Numbered from the stretch's first letter, positions 10,201 through 18,169 are shown. The stretch: 64,000 nt of DNA from Maricaulis sp963975345 (GCF_963975345.1 NZ_CAXBGE010000002.1:248001-312000); one strand, 5' to 3'. Program-made: numbers and translations. The notes: generated by a model not told the origin, from the letters alone.

Positions 10201-10976
10201 GTCTGCGGCACATTCGAGCCCCAGATCAGCAAATAGCCGGCATTGAACCAGTCGGCAGATTCGGGAACATCGGTCTGCTCGCCCCAAGTCATCGGACTGG
10301 CCGGCGGCAGATCGCAATACCAGTCATAGAACGACATGCAGACGCCGCCGAGCAAGGAGAGGTAGCGTGAGCCCGCCGCATAGGAGACCATCGACATCGC
10401 CGGGATTGGCGAGAAGCCGAACACCCGGTCGGGCCCATAGGTCTTGGCGGTATAGGCATTGGCAGCGGCGATAATTTCGCTGACTTCGTCCCAGTCGCCA
10501 CGCACCAGACCGCCAGCGCCGCGCTTGGAGACATAGGATTTGCGCACCGCCTCGTCCTGCTGGATCGAGCGCCAAGCCGCGATGGGCGACAGGGTTTTGC
10601 GGGCCGCACGCCAGGCTTTGAGCAGGCGCGAGCGGATCAGCGGGTATTTCACCCGGTTGGCCGAATACATGTACCAGGAATAGCTGGCGCCGCGCGCGCA
10701 GCCGCGTGGTTCGTGATTGGGCAGATCAGCGCGGGTGCGCGGGTAATCCGTCTGCTGGGTTTCCCAGGTCACCAGACCGCCCTTGACGTAGATTTTCCAG
10801 CTGCACGAGCCGGTGCAATTCACACCATGGGTGGAGCGGACAATCTTGTCGTGCTGCCAGCGTTTTCGGTAGGCCTCCTCCCAGCCGCGGCCCTCGGTCG
10901 TGGTGATGCCGTGCCCGTCGGAAAAGCTCTCGGAAGGCCGGGTGAAAAAGGTGAGACGATCTAGAAAATGGCTCAT
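7239..10976 (-). CDS. narG: Respiratory nitrate reductase alpha subunit (Mo-bisMGD catalytic)
   Basis: A 1245-residue membrane-bound nitrate reductase catalytic subunit, which reduces nitrate to nitrite in the cytoplasm. The N-terminal HGVNCTGSCSW segment is the unusual His/Cys ligand set of the FS0 [4Fe-4S] cluster, and there is no twin-arginine signal, which separates it from Nap and archaeal-type pNar. The YAAGSRYLSLLGG and SFYDWYCDLPP segments match the Mo-site region, including the Asp ligand. The C-terminus has the NSVTRTMLKPTHMIGGYAQ segment typical of NarG. It overlaps narH and follows narK2 by 9 bp. Confidence 0.98.
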   Translation of the reverse strand: MSHFLDRLTFFTRPSESFSDGHGITTTEGRGWEEAYRKRWQHDKIVRSTHGVNCTGSCSWKIYVKGGLVTWETQQTDYPRTRADLPNHEPRGCARGASYSWYMYSANRVKYPLIRSRLLKAWRAARKTLSPIAAWRSIQQDEAVRKSYVSKRGAGGLVRGDWDEVSEIIAAANAYTAKTYGPDRVFGFSPIPAMSMVSYAAGSRYLSLLGGVCMSFYDWYCDLPPASPMTWGEQTDVPESADWFNAGYLLIWGSNVPQTRTPDAHFYTEARYRGAKSAVICPDYSEAAKFGDVWLNPKQGTDAALAMAFGHVVLREFHLDRQAEYFDTYVRENSDFPNLVRLEKQGDRYVAGRLLRASDFSDDLGEDNNPDWKTVAWDRKSGKIVTPLGSIGFRWGQSGKWNIEQKDSQGEEIDLETTFILDENQDDVVDVGFPYFANKGHDAFTGTDHPDVLVHKIPVKKLKLKDGETLVATVFDLFCANYGLDRGLGGDFVATSYDDMMPYTPAWAEAITGVPRERIVAVAREFANNAEQTKGKSMVILGAGLNHWYNMDMNYRGIINLLVMCGCIGKSGGGWAHYVGQEKLRPQTGWQPLAFGLDWNRPPRHQNSTSCWYAHTDQWRYETMNVDQILAPTAPEGSWDGTMIDYNVRAERMGWLPSAPQLQTNPLTIAASAKAQGLEPADYVVKSLKSGELEMACHDPDNPANWPRNLFVWRSNLLGSSGKGHEYFIKHLVGGSHGVMGEETPEALRPSEVKWVAEAPQGKLDLLVTIDFRMSTTCVYSDIVLPTATWYEKDDLNTSDMHPFIHPLTAAVDPAWEARSDWEIFKGLAKKFSEIAPEELGVETDVVLTPILHDTPGEMAQGLDVKDWSKGEIEAIPGKTMPNISVVTRDYANLYKQYTSLGPLLSKLGNGGKGIGWNTEHEVHLLGELNGVVLEEGISKGQPKIVTAIDACETLLMLAPETNGQVAVKAWNALSVATGREHAHLALPKEDEKIRFRDVVAQPRKIISSPTWSGIESEEVCYNAGWTNINERIPWRTLSGRQQLYQDHKWMLAFGEGLCVYRPPIDTKTVAPVIDSKSNGEPQIVLNFITPHQKWGIHSTYTDNLLMLTLSRGGPIVWMSETDAAKVGLVDNDWVEAYNANGALVARVVVSQRIKEGTLFMYHAQEKTVNVPGSQTTGRRGGIHNSVTRTMLKPTHMIGGYAQQSYGFNYYGTVGSNRDEFVIIRKMTKIDWLEGPAADAMEAAE

Positions 10977-10985
10977 CAGGGCCTC

Positions 10986-12593
10986 CTATGGGTTTTTCAC
11001 GTAGGCGCCGGGGCGCAGGTAGAACCACCAGTTCAGGGCAATACAGACGGTGTAGAAGACGGCGAAGCCGTAGAGCGCGATCTCCGGCGTGGTGGCGCGG
11101 ATCTGCTCGCCAAACACTTGCGGGATAATGAAAGCGCCGTAGGCGGCGACGGCAGAGGCCCAGCCCAGCACAGGGCCGGTTTGCTCGCGGTCGAACACGA
11201 CAGCAATGGTGCGGAAGGTCGAGCCATTGCCGATGCCGGTGGCGGCAAACAGGATCAGAAACAGAACCAGGAAGGGCACAAAGAATTCTTGTGGTGTCGC
11301 GGAGCCATAGGCCTGTTTCATGAACCAGGCGACGCCAACCGCGGCGAACACCATCACCACAGAGACGATTTGCGTCACCAGCGCGCCGCCGAATTTGTCG
11401 GCGATCTTGCCGCCAATCGGCCGGATCAAGGCGCCGATAAAAGGCCCGGTCCAGGCAAACATCAGGGCGCTTGGTCCATCGACATTGATCGTGGTGTGGG
11501 TCATCACGCCGTCGACCATCAGGTGCTGGAAGCCGAAAATGACCTTGATCGCCAGACCAAAGGCGGCGCTGAAGCCGATGAAGGAGCCAAAAGTCATCGT
11601 GTAGATGACCGTCATCGCCCAAGTGTGTTTGTTGTTGAAGATCTTGTACTGGCGCTCAAGGCTCTTGTGGATCGGCCCCGGGATCAGTTTCAGCGCGAAC
11701 ACCGTTGCGGCGATCACCAGCGGCAGGACCAGCCATTTCGACACATTCCAGCCGGAACCGCCGGCCGTCTCTGGCAGCATGAGCCACAGCCCTCCCGCCG
11801 CCATGACCAAGCCGATGGCCAGCATGCCAAGGATTTTTCCGAAGGCCGCGATGGGTGAACCGATATTGGGCGAGACATATTCATCGCGGATATTATTCAT
11901 GCCGACCCAGGTCGCGATCACGACCGGAATCAGGATGGCGACCCAGATGAAGCCGGCATTGTGCAGGAAGGTCGCCGTTCCGGCGGGAATACGGCCAATC
12001 AGGGTTCCTGAGGTATTTTGCAGAACCATCGAGGTGCCACCGAAGATGCCGACCGTCATCACGAGCGGGATCAGGATCTGCATCGTGGTGACGCCGAAAT
12101 TGCCGAGCCCGGCATTCATGCCCAGCGAATAGCCCTGGACCTTTTTGGGGAAGAAGAAGCTGATATTCGACATCGAGCTGGCGAAATTGCCGCCGCCGAA
12201 ACCGGACAGTAGTGCCATCAGCTGGAACTGCCACAGGGGCGCTTCGGGGTTTTGCAGAATGATCGCGGTACCGGCCGAGGGGATCAGCAGGAGCGCCGTC
12301 GTCAGGAAGATCGTGTTGCGCCCTCCTGCAAGGCGAATGAAGAAGGTCGATGGTATTCTCAAGGTCGCACCGGACAGACCGGCGATCGCCGTCAGGGTGA
12401 ACAGCTCGGCCTGGCTGAAGCCATAGTTCAGATTGATCATCTGGACGGTGATGATGCCCCAGTAGAGCCAGACGGCGAAGCCGCATAACAGGGCCGGGAT
12501 CGAGATCCACAGATTACGGGTCGCGATGGCCTTGCCGGTCGCTTCCCATTGTACGGGGTCTTCCGGGTTCCAATTCTTCAGGTCCTTGCCCAT
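10986..12593 (-). CDS. narK2: NarK2-type nitrate/nitrite transporter (MFS)
   Basis: A 535-residue major-facilitator protein with about 12 transmembrane segments and a hydrophilic N-terminus (WNPEDPVQWEATG). The segments AGLSGATLRIPSTFF and SGFGGGNFASSMSNISFFFPKKVQG are nitrate/nitrite-porter signatures: an Arg in TM2 and a Gly-rich motif in TM5. Its length and the IRPIGGKIADKFGGA loop fit the NarK2 half of the Paracoccus NarK1-NarK2 fusion, regarded as nitrate/nitrite antiport. The transport mode is inferred from family only. It lies 9 bp upstream of narG and 93 bp downstream of narK1. Confidence 0.9.
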   Translation of the reverse strand: MGKDLKNWNPEDPVQWEATGKAIATRNLWISIPALLCGFAVWLYWGIITVQMINLNYGFSQAELFTLTAIAGLSGATLRIPSTFFIRLAGGRNTIFLTTALLLIPSAGTAIILQNPEAPLWQFQLMALLSGFGGGNFASSMSNISFFFPKKVQGYSLGMNAGLGNFGVTTMQILIPLVMTVGIFGGTSMVLQNTSGTLIGRIPAGTATFLHNAGFIWVAILIPVVIATWVGMNNIRDEYVSPNIGSPIAAFGKILGMLAIGLVMAAGGLWLMLPETAGGSGWNVSKWLVLPLVIAATVFALKLIPGPIHKSLERQYKIFNNKHTWAMTVIYTMTFGSFIGFSAAFGLAIKVIFGFQHLMVDGVMTHTTINVDGPSALMFAWTGPFIGALIRPIGGKIADKFGGALVTQIVSVVMVFAAVGVAWFMKQAYGSATPQEFFVPFLVLFLILFAATGIGNGSTFRTIAVVFDREQTGPVLGWASAVAAYGAFIIPQVFGEQIRATTPEIALYGFAVFYTVCIALNWWFYLRPGAYVKNP

Positions 12594-12626
12594 CGAGGGG
12601 CTCCTTAATCTGTTCTGTGGTTGGTA

Positions 12627-12679
12627 CCGGACTTCGCCGCCTGTTTCCCGGGGAGAGAAATGGACGCGACGAAGTCCGG
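12627..12679 (-). other. Perfect 10-bp inverted repeat between narK1 and narK2
   Basis: CCGGACTTCG at 12627-12636 is matched exactly by CGAAGTCCGG at 12670-12679, with a 33-nt loop. It fills most of the 93-bp gap between the narK1 stop and the narK2 start and has no U-run on the minus strand, so it does not look like a simple terminator. It may stabilise or mark a processing point in the nar mRNA, or hold a regulator site. Confidence 0.5.
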
Positions 12680-12686
12680 CCCCGTC

Positions 12687-14012
12687 TCAGCGCGCGGCTG
12701 AGGCGGGAATTGGGGTTTCAGGCAGGTCGGAGAGTGATCTTTCCCCGGCCAAGATTGGGAATTTGCGATGCTCTTGGCGGCGGATCGCGACGTGCATCCA
12801 GATCAGCGACACCGCGACGAGCAGGAACATCAGCATGAAACAGCTGGTCCAGATCCCGGTCAGGTCGTTGACGATGCCGAAGGAGATCGGCAGCACGAAG
12901 CCGCCCAACCCGCCGATCATGCCCACCAGCCCGCCGACACCGCCAACATGGTGCGGGTAGTAGACGGGGATGTGTTTGTAGACGGCGGCTTTGCCGAGCG
13001 ACATTACGAAGCCGAGCGCGATCGTCAGGATCGCGAAGACCGGCACGCTGGTTACGAGGCTGAATTCGATAGGGCCCTGGATCCCATCGACCACGTAGTG
13101 AGTCGGTGGATAGCTCAGAATGAAGAGACAGATCAGCGAGACGATGAAGGTGAGATACATCACCGCGCGGGCACCAAACTTGTCCGACATCCAGCCACCG
13201 AGGGCTCGAAACACAGAACCCGGCAGGGAGTAGGCGGCGGCCAGCATGCCGGCGGTCTGCAGGTCAAGCCCATAGGCACCGACATAATAACGTGGCAGCC
13301 ACGAGGCCATCGCCACGAAGGCGCCGAAGACGAAGAAATAATAGGTGGCGAAGCGCCAAACTCTCGGGTCTCGCAGGGGTTCGAGCTGCATCATGGCCGA
13401 GGCCGGCTTTTCACCGCTCTTGCGGCGGGCGACGAGGGCCGGATCGTCCTTGGTGAAAACCCAAAACAGGATTGCGATCACGGTCAGCGCAGCGGCATAG
13501 ATCATCGCCGTCTGCTGCCAGCCGAAGGCGACCACCAGGAAGGGGGCGCCGAAATTCGTCACGGCCGCCCCGACATTGCCGGCGCCGAAAATCCCCAGCG
13601 CCGTGCCCTGGTTCTTTGCCTCATACCAGCGCGACACGTAGGCGACGCCAATAATGAAGGAGCCGCCGGCCAAGCCGACACCGAGCGCGGCAAGCAGGAA
13701 GAGCGGATAGGTGTTGGCTTGCGAGAGCAGCAGGGTTGCGAACGCGGTCGTCAACATCTGGATCGGAAACATCAACCGGCCGCCATATTGTTCGGCGAGG
13801 ATGCCCAGGAAGATGCGGCTGATTGATCCGGTCAAAACCGGTGTCGCGACCAACAGGCCAAACTCGGTCTCGGACAGACCCAGCTCCTGTTTGATCCGCA
13901 CGCCGATGATCGAGAATATGGTCCAGACCGCAAAGCAGGCGGTGAAGGCGAGCGTACTCATTCCCAATGCCTGGTTTTGCTGCCCTCGCGTGACGTTTTC
14001 GAGCGTATTCAT
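12687..14012 (-). CDS. narK1: NarK1-type nitrate transporter (MFS), first gene of the nar operon
   Basis: A 441-residue major-facilitator protein with about 12 membrane helices. The segments ATPVLTGSISRIFLGILAEQYGGR and GLAGGSFIIGVAYVSRWYE fit the nitrate/nitrite-porter motifs, with the TM2 Arg and the Gly-rich TM5 signature. Shorter length and sequence style fit the NarK1 class, thought to be nitrate/proton symport, which starts import before nitrite builds up. Its start lies 246 bp from the divergent Crp/Fnr gene, and the shared region carries an FNR-type box. This is the probable 5-prime end of the nar transcript. Confidence 0.88.
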   Translation of the reverse strand: MNTLENVTRGQQNQALGMSTLAFTACFAVWTIFSIIGVRIKQELGLSETEFGLLVATPVLTGSISRIFLGILAEQYGGRLMFPIQMLTTAFATLLLSQANTYPLFLLAALGVGLAGGSFIIGVAYVSRWYEAKNQGTALGIFGAGNVGAAVTNFGAPFLVVAFGWQQTAMIYAAALTVIAILFWVFTKDDPALVARRKSGEKPASAMMQLEPLRDPRVWRFATYYFFVFGAFVAMASWLPRYYVGAYGLDLQTAGMLAAAYSLPGSVFRALGGWMSDKFGARAVMYLTFIVSLICLFILSYPPTHYVVDGIQGPIEFSLVTSVPVFAILTIALGFVMSLGKAAVYKHIPVYYPHHVGGVGGLVGMIGGLGGFVLPISFGIVNDLTGIWTSCFMLMFLLVAVSLIWMHVAIRRQEHRKFPILAGERSLSDLPETPIPASAAR

Positions 14013-14125
14013 TCCGAATCCCCTGCCGTCCCCTAGCGGGCGGTTGCACTGTGGGACTAGCGATACGGAGAAGACAGTACGGCTTCAACCGGACAGCGCG
14101 TCGCGCGTCAGATCGCCGCAAGTCT

Positions 14126-14142
14126 TTGATTAGAAATATCAA
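14126..14142. promoter_or_regulatory. Widely spaced FNR-type half-sites upstream of narK1
   Basis: TTGAT (14126-14130) and ATCAA (14138-14142) form an inverted pair, but with 7 bp between them instead of the canonical 4. It lies about 115 bp upstream of narK1 in an AT-rich stretch. It could be a degenerate or alternative Crp/Fnr-family site; it is less convincing than the perfect box at 14202. Confidence 0.35.
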
Positions 14143-14201
14143 AAATGCGATACCATTTAAACTTTTGTGGAATACCTACTTGCGATTTCACGGGTCTCCA
14201 G

Positions 14202-14215
14202 TTGATGATTATCAA
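14202..14215. promoter_or_regulatory. Perfect FNR/DNR-type box in the narK1-crp intergenic region
   Basis: TTGAT-GATT-ATCAA is an exact match to the FNR/DNR consensus TTGAT-N4-ATCAA. It is centred about 50 bp upstream of the regulator ATG at 14259 and about 196 bp upstream of the narK1 ATG at 14012. The position suggests activation of the nar operon on the minus strand, autoregulation of the plus-strand regulator, or both. Confidence 0.8.
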
Positions 14216-14258
14216 ATTTGCTTTATAGCTTCGCCGCTTGGGTGAACCGGAGTCGAAG

Positions 14259-14957
14259 ATGAGGCCAGAGGATTGTGATTCGGTCCGTGCATTGTCCTTG
14301 TTCAAGGACATGGATGCCGCGGTGTTTGGCGAGCTGGTCTCCGCCGCCTATTTGCAGCGTTTCCCGGCGCAGATCGATTTGATCAAGGAAGGCGACCCCG
14401 CCGATTTCCTCTACATTGTCGTCGAAGGCAGCGTTGAGCTGTACGGCTCCTCCAATGGCCGGGAATCGACGATGGCGATGGTGCGCCCGGTCTCAACTTT
14501 CATCCTCGCTGCCAGTATCAAAGACGCGCCCTATCTGATGTCGGCGCGCACCCTGGAAGCCAGCAAACTCCTGTTGATCCCATCAGATGATATCCGCCGC
14601 GCTTTTGCGACCGACGACAAGTTTGCCCGCGCCATCGTCGTGGAGCTGGCCAGCTGCTACCGCGCTGTCATCAAGTCGATGAAAAACCTCAAACTGCGGA
14701 CGTCGATCGAACGCGTGGCCAATTATATCCTGCGCATGCACGCGCGCGCCGGCGGCAGCGATACGGTTGAATTACAGGTCGGCAAGCGCAATCTGGCCTC
14801 GATGCTCGGTATGACACCGGAAAACCTGTCGCGGGCTTTCGGGGCCCTGCAGGCGCATGGCGTCTCGGTCGATGGCCGCCAAATCACGATCGAGGATGCG
14901 GAACGGCTCGCCCGCTACGCCAAGCCGACCCCGCTGATCGATGACCCAAGAGGCTGA
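14259..14957 (+). CDS. Crp/Fnr-family regulator of nitrate respiration (DNR-like)
   Basis: A 232-residue protein with an N-terminal cyclic-nucleotide-binding fold (LFKDMDAAVFGELVSAAY ... GDPADFLYIVVEGSVELYG), a dimerisation helix, and a C-terminal HTH whose recognition helix TPENLSRAFGAL carries the ExxxR contact residues of the FNR group. It lacks the N-terminal Cys cluster of oxygen-sensing FNR, having only one early Cys, so it is more like Dnr/NnrR/NarR regulators that sense NO or nitrite. ATG 14259 is preferred because GGAG stands 7 bases upstream; an in-frame TTG at 14238 would add seven residues. It is divergent from narK1 and overlaps mobA by 17 bp. Confidence 0.85.
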   Translation: MRPEDCDSVRALSLFKDMDAAVFGELVSAAYLQRFPAQIDLIKEGDPADFLYIVVEGSVELYGSSNGRESTMAMVRPVSTFILAASIKDAPYLMSARTLEASKLLLIPSDDIRRAFATDDKFARAIVVELASCYRAVIKSMKNLKLRTSIERVANYILRMHARAGGSDTVELQVGKRNLASMLGMTPENLSRAFGALQAHGVSVDGRQITIEDAERLARYAKPTPLIDDPRG

Positions 14958-15498
14958 CCCCGGACGGCTCGCCGGCCTGATCCTCGCCGGCGGCCGCTCG
15001 GCGCGGATGGGCCAGGACAAGGCCAGTCTCGAATGGCAGGGCGAGACCCTGCTCGACCGCGCCCGCGCCCTGCTGCGCGCCACCGGGGTGGACGCCATCC
15101 ATGTCGGCGGCCGTCCGGACGAGATCGACGGCCTGCCCGACAGTGAGCCCCATGCCGGCCCGGCCCGCGCCATCCTCGACGCCACCCGTCTGCTGCGCGG
15201 GCAATTTCAACGCCTGCTGATCATTCCCGTCGACATGCCCCTGCTCGGTCCCGCTCAGCTGACCCCCCTGCTCGCCGCCGCCCCTGGACAGGCCTGCCAT
15301 TGGCAGGACCAACCGCTTCCGGCCCTGATCCCGATCGAGGCCTGCGATCGTCTGCACGATGAGGATATCCACTCGATCAAACGCCTGCTCGCCACTCTCA
15401 ATGCCAAGGCCCTGGCCCTGCCGCCGACCGGGCCGCGCGATCCGTTCATCAACATAAACACCCCCGACGCCCTCGCCGCTCTAAAGCGTCAAAGCTGA
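14941..15498 (+). CDS. mobA: Molybdenum cofactor guanylyltransferase MobA
   Basis: A 185-residue nucleotidyltransferase that joins GMP to Mo-molybdopterin to make the MGD cofactor needed by NarG. The GTP-binding motif LAGGRSARMGQDKA is at residues 16-29, and the PVDMPLL segment supplies the metal-binding Asp. The gene starts inside the 3-prime end of the Crp/Fnr gene in another frame (17-bp overlap), so the two are co-transcribed and cofactor supply is linked to the nitrate regulator. Length fits the family (about 190-200 residues). Confidence 0.93.
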   Translation: MTQEADPGRLAGLILAGGRSARMGQDKASLEWQGETLLDRARALLRATGVDAIHVGGRPDEIDGLPDSEPHAGPARAILDATRLLRGQFQRLLIIPVDMPLLGPAQLTPLLAAAPGQACHWQDQPLPALIPIEACDRLHDEDIHSIKRLLATLNAKALALPPTGPRDPFININTPDALAALKRQS

Positions 15499-15739
15499 CC
15501 CTGTAGATGTTGTAGTAGTAGTCGAAAGGCGAAATCCGACACCGCCGCGACGAAAGGTCACCGTGCGCGATGCTGGCAAGCACTCAACGATGGTCTAACG
15601 GATACTCAACGGATAACGGGCGGCAGGCTAACGCGTGAGCCGGGATCAGTCGGCAGATGGCGCGAAATGCGCCACCGGGCTAACCTTCGGCAACGCGACG
15701 GGCAGGCCCCCGCCATCTCATCTCAAGGCTGACAGAACG
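15499..15739. other. Intergenic leader between mobA and moeA, possibly structured
   Basis: No convincing gene is seen in these 241 bp. The region holds short repeats (CAACG and AACGGATA units around 15590-15620), a small hairpin (TGGCGC 15658-15663 / GCGCCA 15669-15674), and a GC-rich stretch just before moeA. A GTG at 15635 opens an in-frame extension of moeA, but its 35 residues do not resemble MoeA. It may be a leader with a promoter for moeA. Confidence 0.4.
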
Positions 15740-16948
15740 ATGATTTCCCTCGACGAAGCCCGCGCCATTCTGATCGCCGCCCTCACCGCCGGTTCGGCAG
15801 AAACCGTAGACTATTCCAAGGCTTGCGGCCGCGTACTCGCCGAACCACTGCTGGCGAAGCGCACCCAGCCCCCCTTCGACGCCTCCGCGATGGACGGCTA
15901 CGCCATCCGCTCAGCCGATCTCGCCCAAGGTCCGGCCAGCTTTGAACTCACCGGAGAATCCGCAGCAGGCGCAAGGCATTACGGCGATTTACGTCCCGGC
16001 CAAGCGATCCGGATCTCAACCGGCGCACCGATGCCAAACGGTGCAGACCAGGTCGTGATGCAGGAACGCGCCAAGCTGGATGCCGGCCAGGTCCATCTCG
16101 ACGACACCTGTCGCCCAAATTCGAATGTCCGCAAAGCGGGGATAGATTTCGAGGCGGGCAAGCTCCTCCTGCCGGCCGGAACCCGCCTGACCCCTGACGC
16201 CATAGGCCTGGCCGTCGGTGCTGGCCTGACCGAACTGACCGTCCATGTCCGGCCGCGTGTGGGGATATTGTCGACCGGCGACGAGCTGGTTGAACCCGGC
16301 GAGGCCACTGGCCCCGATCAGATCATCAACTCGATCTCCAAGGCACTGGACGGGCTAGTGCGCCAATGGGGCGGAGAGCCGGTCTATCTGGGTATCGCCC
16401 GGGACAGTCCAGCGGCCGTCCGGGCCAAGCTGGATGCCGCCGCAGGCCTCGACCTCCTCGTCACCATCGGCGGTGCCTCGGTCGGTGACCATGATCATTT
16501 GCGTCAGGTCTTCAACGATGCCGGCGGCCAGCTAACGTTTGAAAAGATTGCCGTAAAACCCGGCAAACCGACCTGGTTTGGCGCTCTGGGACGCTTGCCA
16601 ATACTGGGCCTGCCGGGCAATCCGGTGTCCTCCCTCGTGATGGCGCGGCTGTGTCTTTTGCCTGTGCTGCAACGGCTGACGGGTCAACCCCCCGAGCTCG
16701 ATTTCGGCCAAGCAAGACTGGGTGCCGACCTGGAAGAAAACGGCTCCCGCGAGAATTTCGTTCGCGCCATTCGCGATCCATCCAACGGCACCGTTGCACC
16801 GCTCGGCAATCAGGATTCCTCAGCCCTTTCAGCCCTTTCCCAGGCCGATTGCCTGATCCGCCGCGCCGCCGATGCGCCGGCGGCACTGGCGGGAGGGGCG
16901 GTAGAAATTCTACCATTGAAAACATCGCGCTACGACGGCTGGACCTAG
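15740..16948 (+). CDS. moeA: Molybdopterin molybdenumtransferase MoeA
   Basis: A 402-residue enzyme that inserts molybdate into adenylylated molybdopterin. Family signatures are PPFDASAMDGYAIR near residue 45, RISTGAPMPNGADQVVMQE, the GILSTGDELVEPG motif, and the TIGGASVGDHDHLRQV segment of the MoaB/Mog-like domain; the GLPGNPVSSLVM motif follows. ATG 15740 is chosen because the upstream GTG extension is not MoeA-like. The stop TAG is inside a CTAG that also carries the stop of the convergent nnrS. With mobA it forms a Moco-maturation pair next to nar. Confidence 0.93.
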   Translation: MISLDEARAILIAALTAGSAETVDYSKACGRVLAEPLLAKRTQPPFDASAMDGYAIRSADLAQGPASFELTGESAAGARHYGDLRPGQAIRISTGAPMPNGADQVVMQERAKLDAGQVHLDDTCRPNSNVRKAGIDFEAGKLLLPAGTRLTPDAIGLAVGAGLTELTVHVRPRVGILSTGDELVEPGEATGPDQIINSISKALDGLVRQWGGEPVYLGIARDSPAAVRAKLDAAAGLDLLVTIGGASVGDHDHLRQVFNDAGGQLTFEKIAVKPGKPTWFGALGRLPILGLPGNPVSSLVMARLCLLPVLQRLTGQPPELDFGQARLGADLEENGSRENFVRAIRDPSNGTVAPLGNQDSSALSALSQADCLIRRAADAPAALAGGAVEILPLKTSRYDGWT

Positions 16949-18132
16949 CGGCTCACCGCCGGCGGCTTTGAGCCGAACAGCATCGGTGCATAGCCAATGA
17001 AGAAGAGCAGAAACGCCCCGCTCCACAGGCTCGCACCGGCCACAAGCAGGGTGAGATCATTGCCCCTCAGCGCCGCGCAAACGCGCAGAATCGCCCCCAG
17101 ATGGGCCAGCACATAGATCAGGGTGGTGACCCGGTTGGCGCTGCGGGGGCGGCCGCTATGACCAAGGCTCGCTCGCGTCATCACCGCTAGCGTCATGGTA
17201 CCGATCAGCCCCGCCGCCATGGCGTGCACCCCTGCGGAGGCTGGGATATTGCCCGGCCAGAGAATACCCGCTCCGATTAGACCTGCGGCTATGCCCAACC
17301 AAGCATAACCGGCATGCAGCGACCAGACGAGCGGCTCAGCCAAGGTGGCAAAGCCTTTCCACCGTGCCAGCCGGACGATCTGCGACAGGCCAGCCAGAAG
17401 CAGCAGGTCGCCCGTGATCATTGCGTCGGGAGCGGCGATCCAGCTCACCAGCGCGACCGCCAACACCGCGATCACGCCCTTGTCATAGACCTTCATCGGC
17501 CCGGGCATGCTTGCAGTGTGCGGGCTGTTGATCGAGGCCAGCCAGTTTCGGGTGAAGCTGGGAACGATGCGGCCACCGATCACCGCGATCAGCAGAGCGG
17601 CAACGGCAAAAGTGCCGCGGATCGCGGCGGCGTAATAGGCCGGAAAATGAAACAGAAGGTGGGACAGGGCGAACAGCGTCAGCAATCCGACGACGGGCAG
17701 ATTGCGCCAGTTTTTCCCGGCCATGACTTCGCGAAATGCCACCGCAGCGAGGACGAACAGGAAGGCAATATCGATGGTCGTCGCGATCACGCCGTCAAAC
17801 GTCAACGCCGCAACCCGGCCCGCGGCCCAGAGCGCAAACAGCGCGGCCAGCCCATTGCCGGCGACGGGCGCGCGGCCGGTCCAGTTCGGGATCGCTGTCA
17901 GTGAAAACCCGCAGATAATCGCTGCCAGATAGCCGTAGAGCATCTCATGCGCGTGTCCCACCATGCCCAAGGATGCCTGCGGACCAAAACCGCCACCAGC
18001 ATATTCCCACACCCAGAGTGGCACCAGAGCGGCGGCCCAAAACGCCCCGCCGAGGAAAAAGGGGCGAAAGGCATTTTGCAGGAAAGGCGGGGCGGCACGC
18101 CGCTGGGCCCCCCGATCAACGGATTTGTCCAT
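16945..18132 (-). CDS. nnrS: NnrS family heme-copper membrane protein
   Basis: A 395-residue, very hydrophobic protein with about 12 transmembrane helices. The N-terminal AFRPFFLGGAFWAA and GHAHEMLYGYLAAIICGF segments are NnrS signatures, the latter holding two His of the proposed heme/copper site. RASLGHSGRP near the end is another conserved piece. NnrS proteins are tied to nitrogen-oxide metabolism and relieve nitrosative stress in Vibrio and Rhodobacter relatives. An FNR-type box 24-37 bp upstream supports control with the nar genes. It ends tail to tail with moeA, sharing a CTAG. Confidence 0.9.
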   Translation of the reverse strand: MDKSVDRGAQRRAAPPFLQNAFRPFFLGGAFWAAALVPLWVWEYAGGGFGPQASLGMVGHAHEMLYGYLAAIICGFSLTAIPNWTGRAPVAGNGLAALFALWAAGRVAALTFDGVIATTIDIAFLFVLAAVAFREVMAGKNWRNLPVVGLLTLFALSHLLFHFPAYYAAAIRGTFAVAALLIAVIGGRIVPSFTRNWLASINSPHTASMPGPMKVYDKGVIAVLAVALVSWIAAPDAMITGDLLLLAGLSQIVRLARWKGFATLAEPLVWSLHAGYAWLGIAAGLIGAGILWPGNIPASAGVHAMAAGLIGTMTLAVMTRASLGHSGRPRSANRVTTLIYVLAHLGAILRVCAALRGNDLTLLVAGASLWSGAFLLFFIGYAPMLFGSKPPAVSR

Positions 18133-18155
18133 TTTTGCCTCTGAACTATGGTGAC

Positions 18156-18169
18156 TTGATATTTCTCAA
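18156..18169. promoter_or_regulatory. FNR/DNR-type box upstream of nnrS
   Basis: TTGAT-ATTT-CTCAA on the plus strand, read on the minus strand as TTGAG-AAAT-ATCAA, matches the FNR/DNR consensus at nine of ten half-site positions with the correct 4-bp spacer. It ends 24 bp before the nnrS ATG, a fitting place for control by the Crp/Fnr protein encoded at 14259. Confidence 0.65.
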
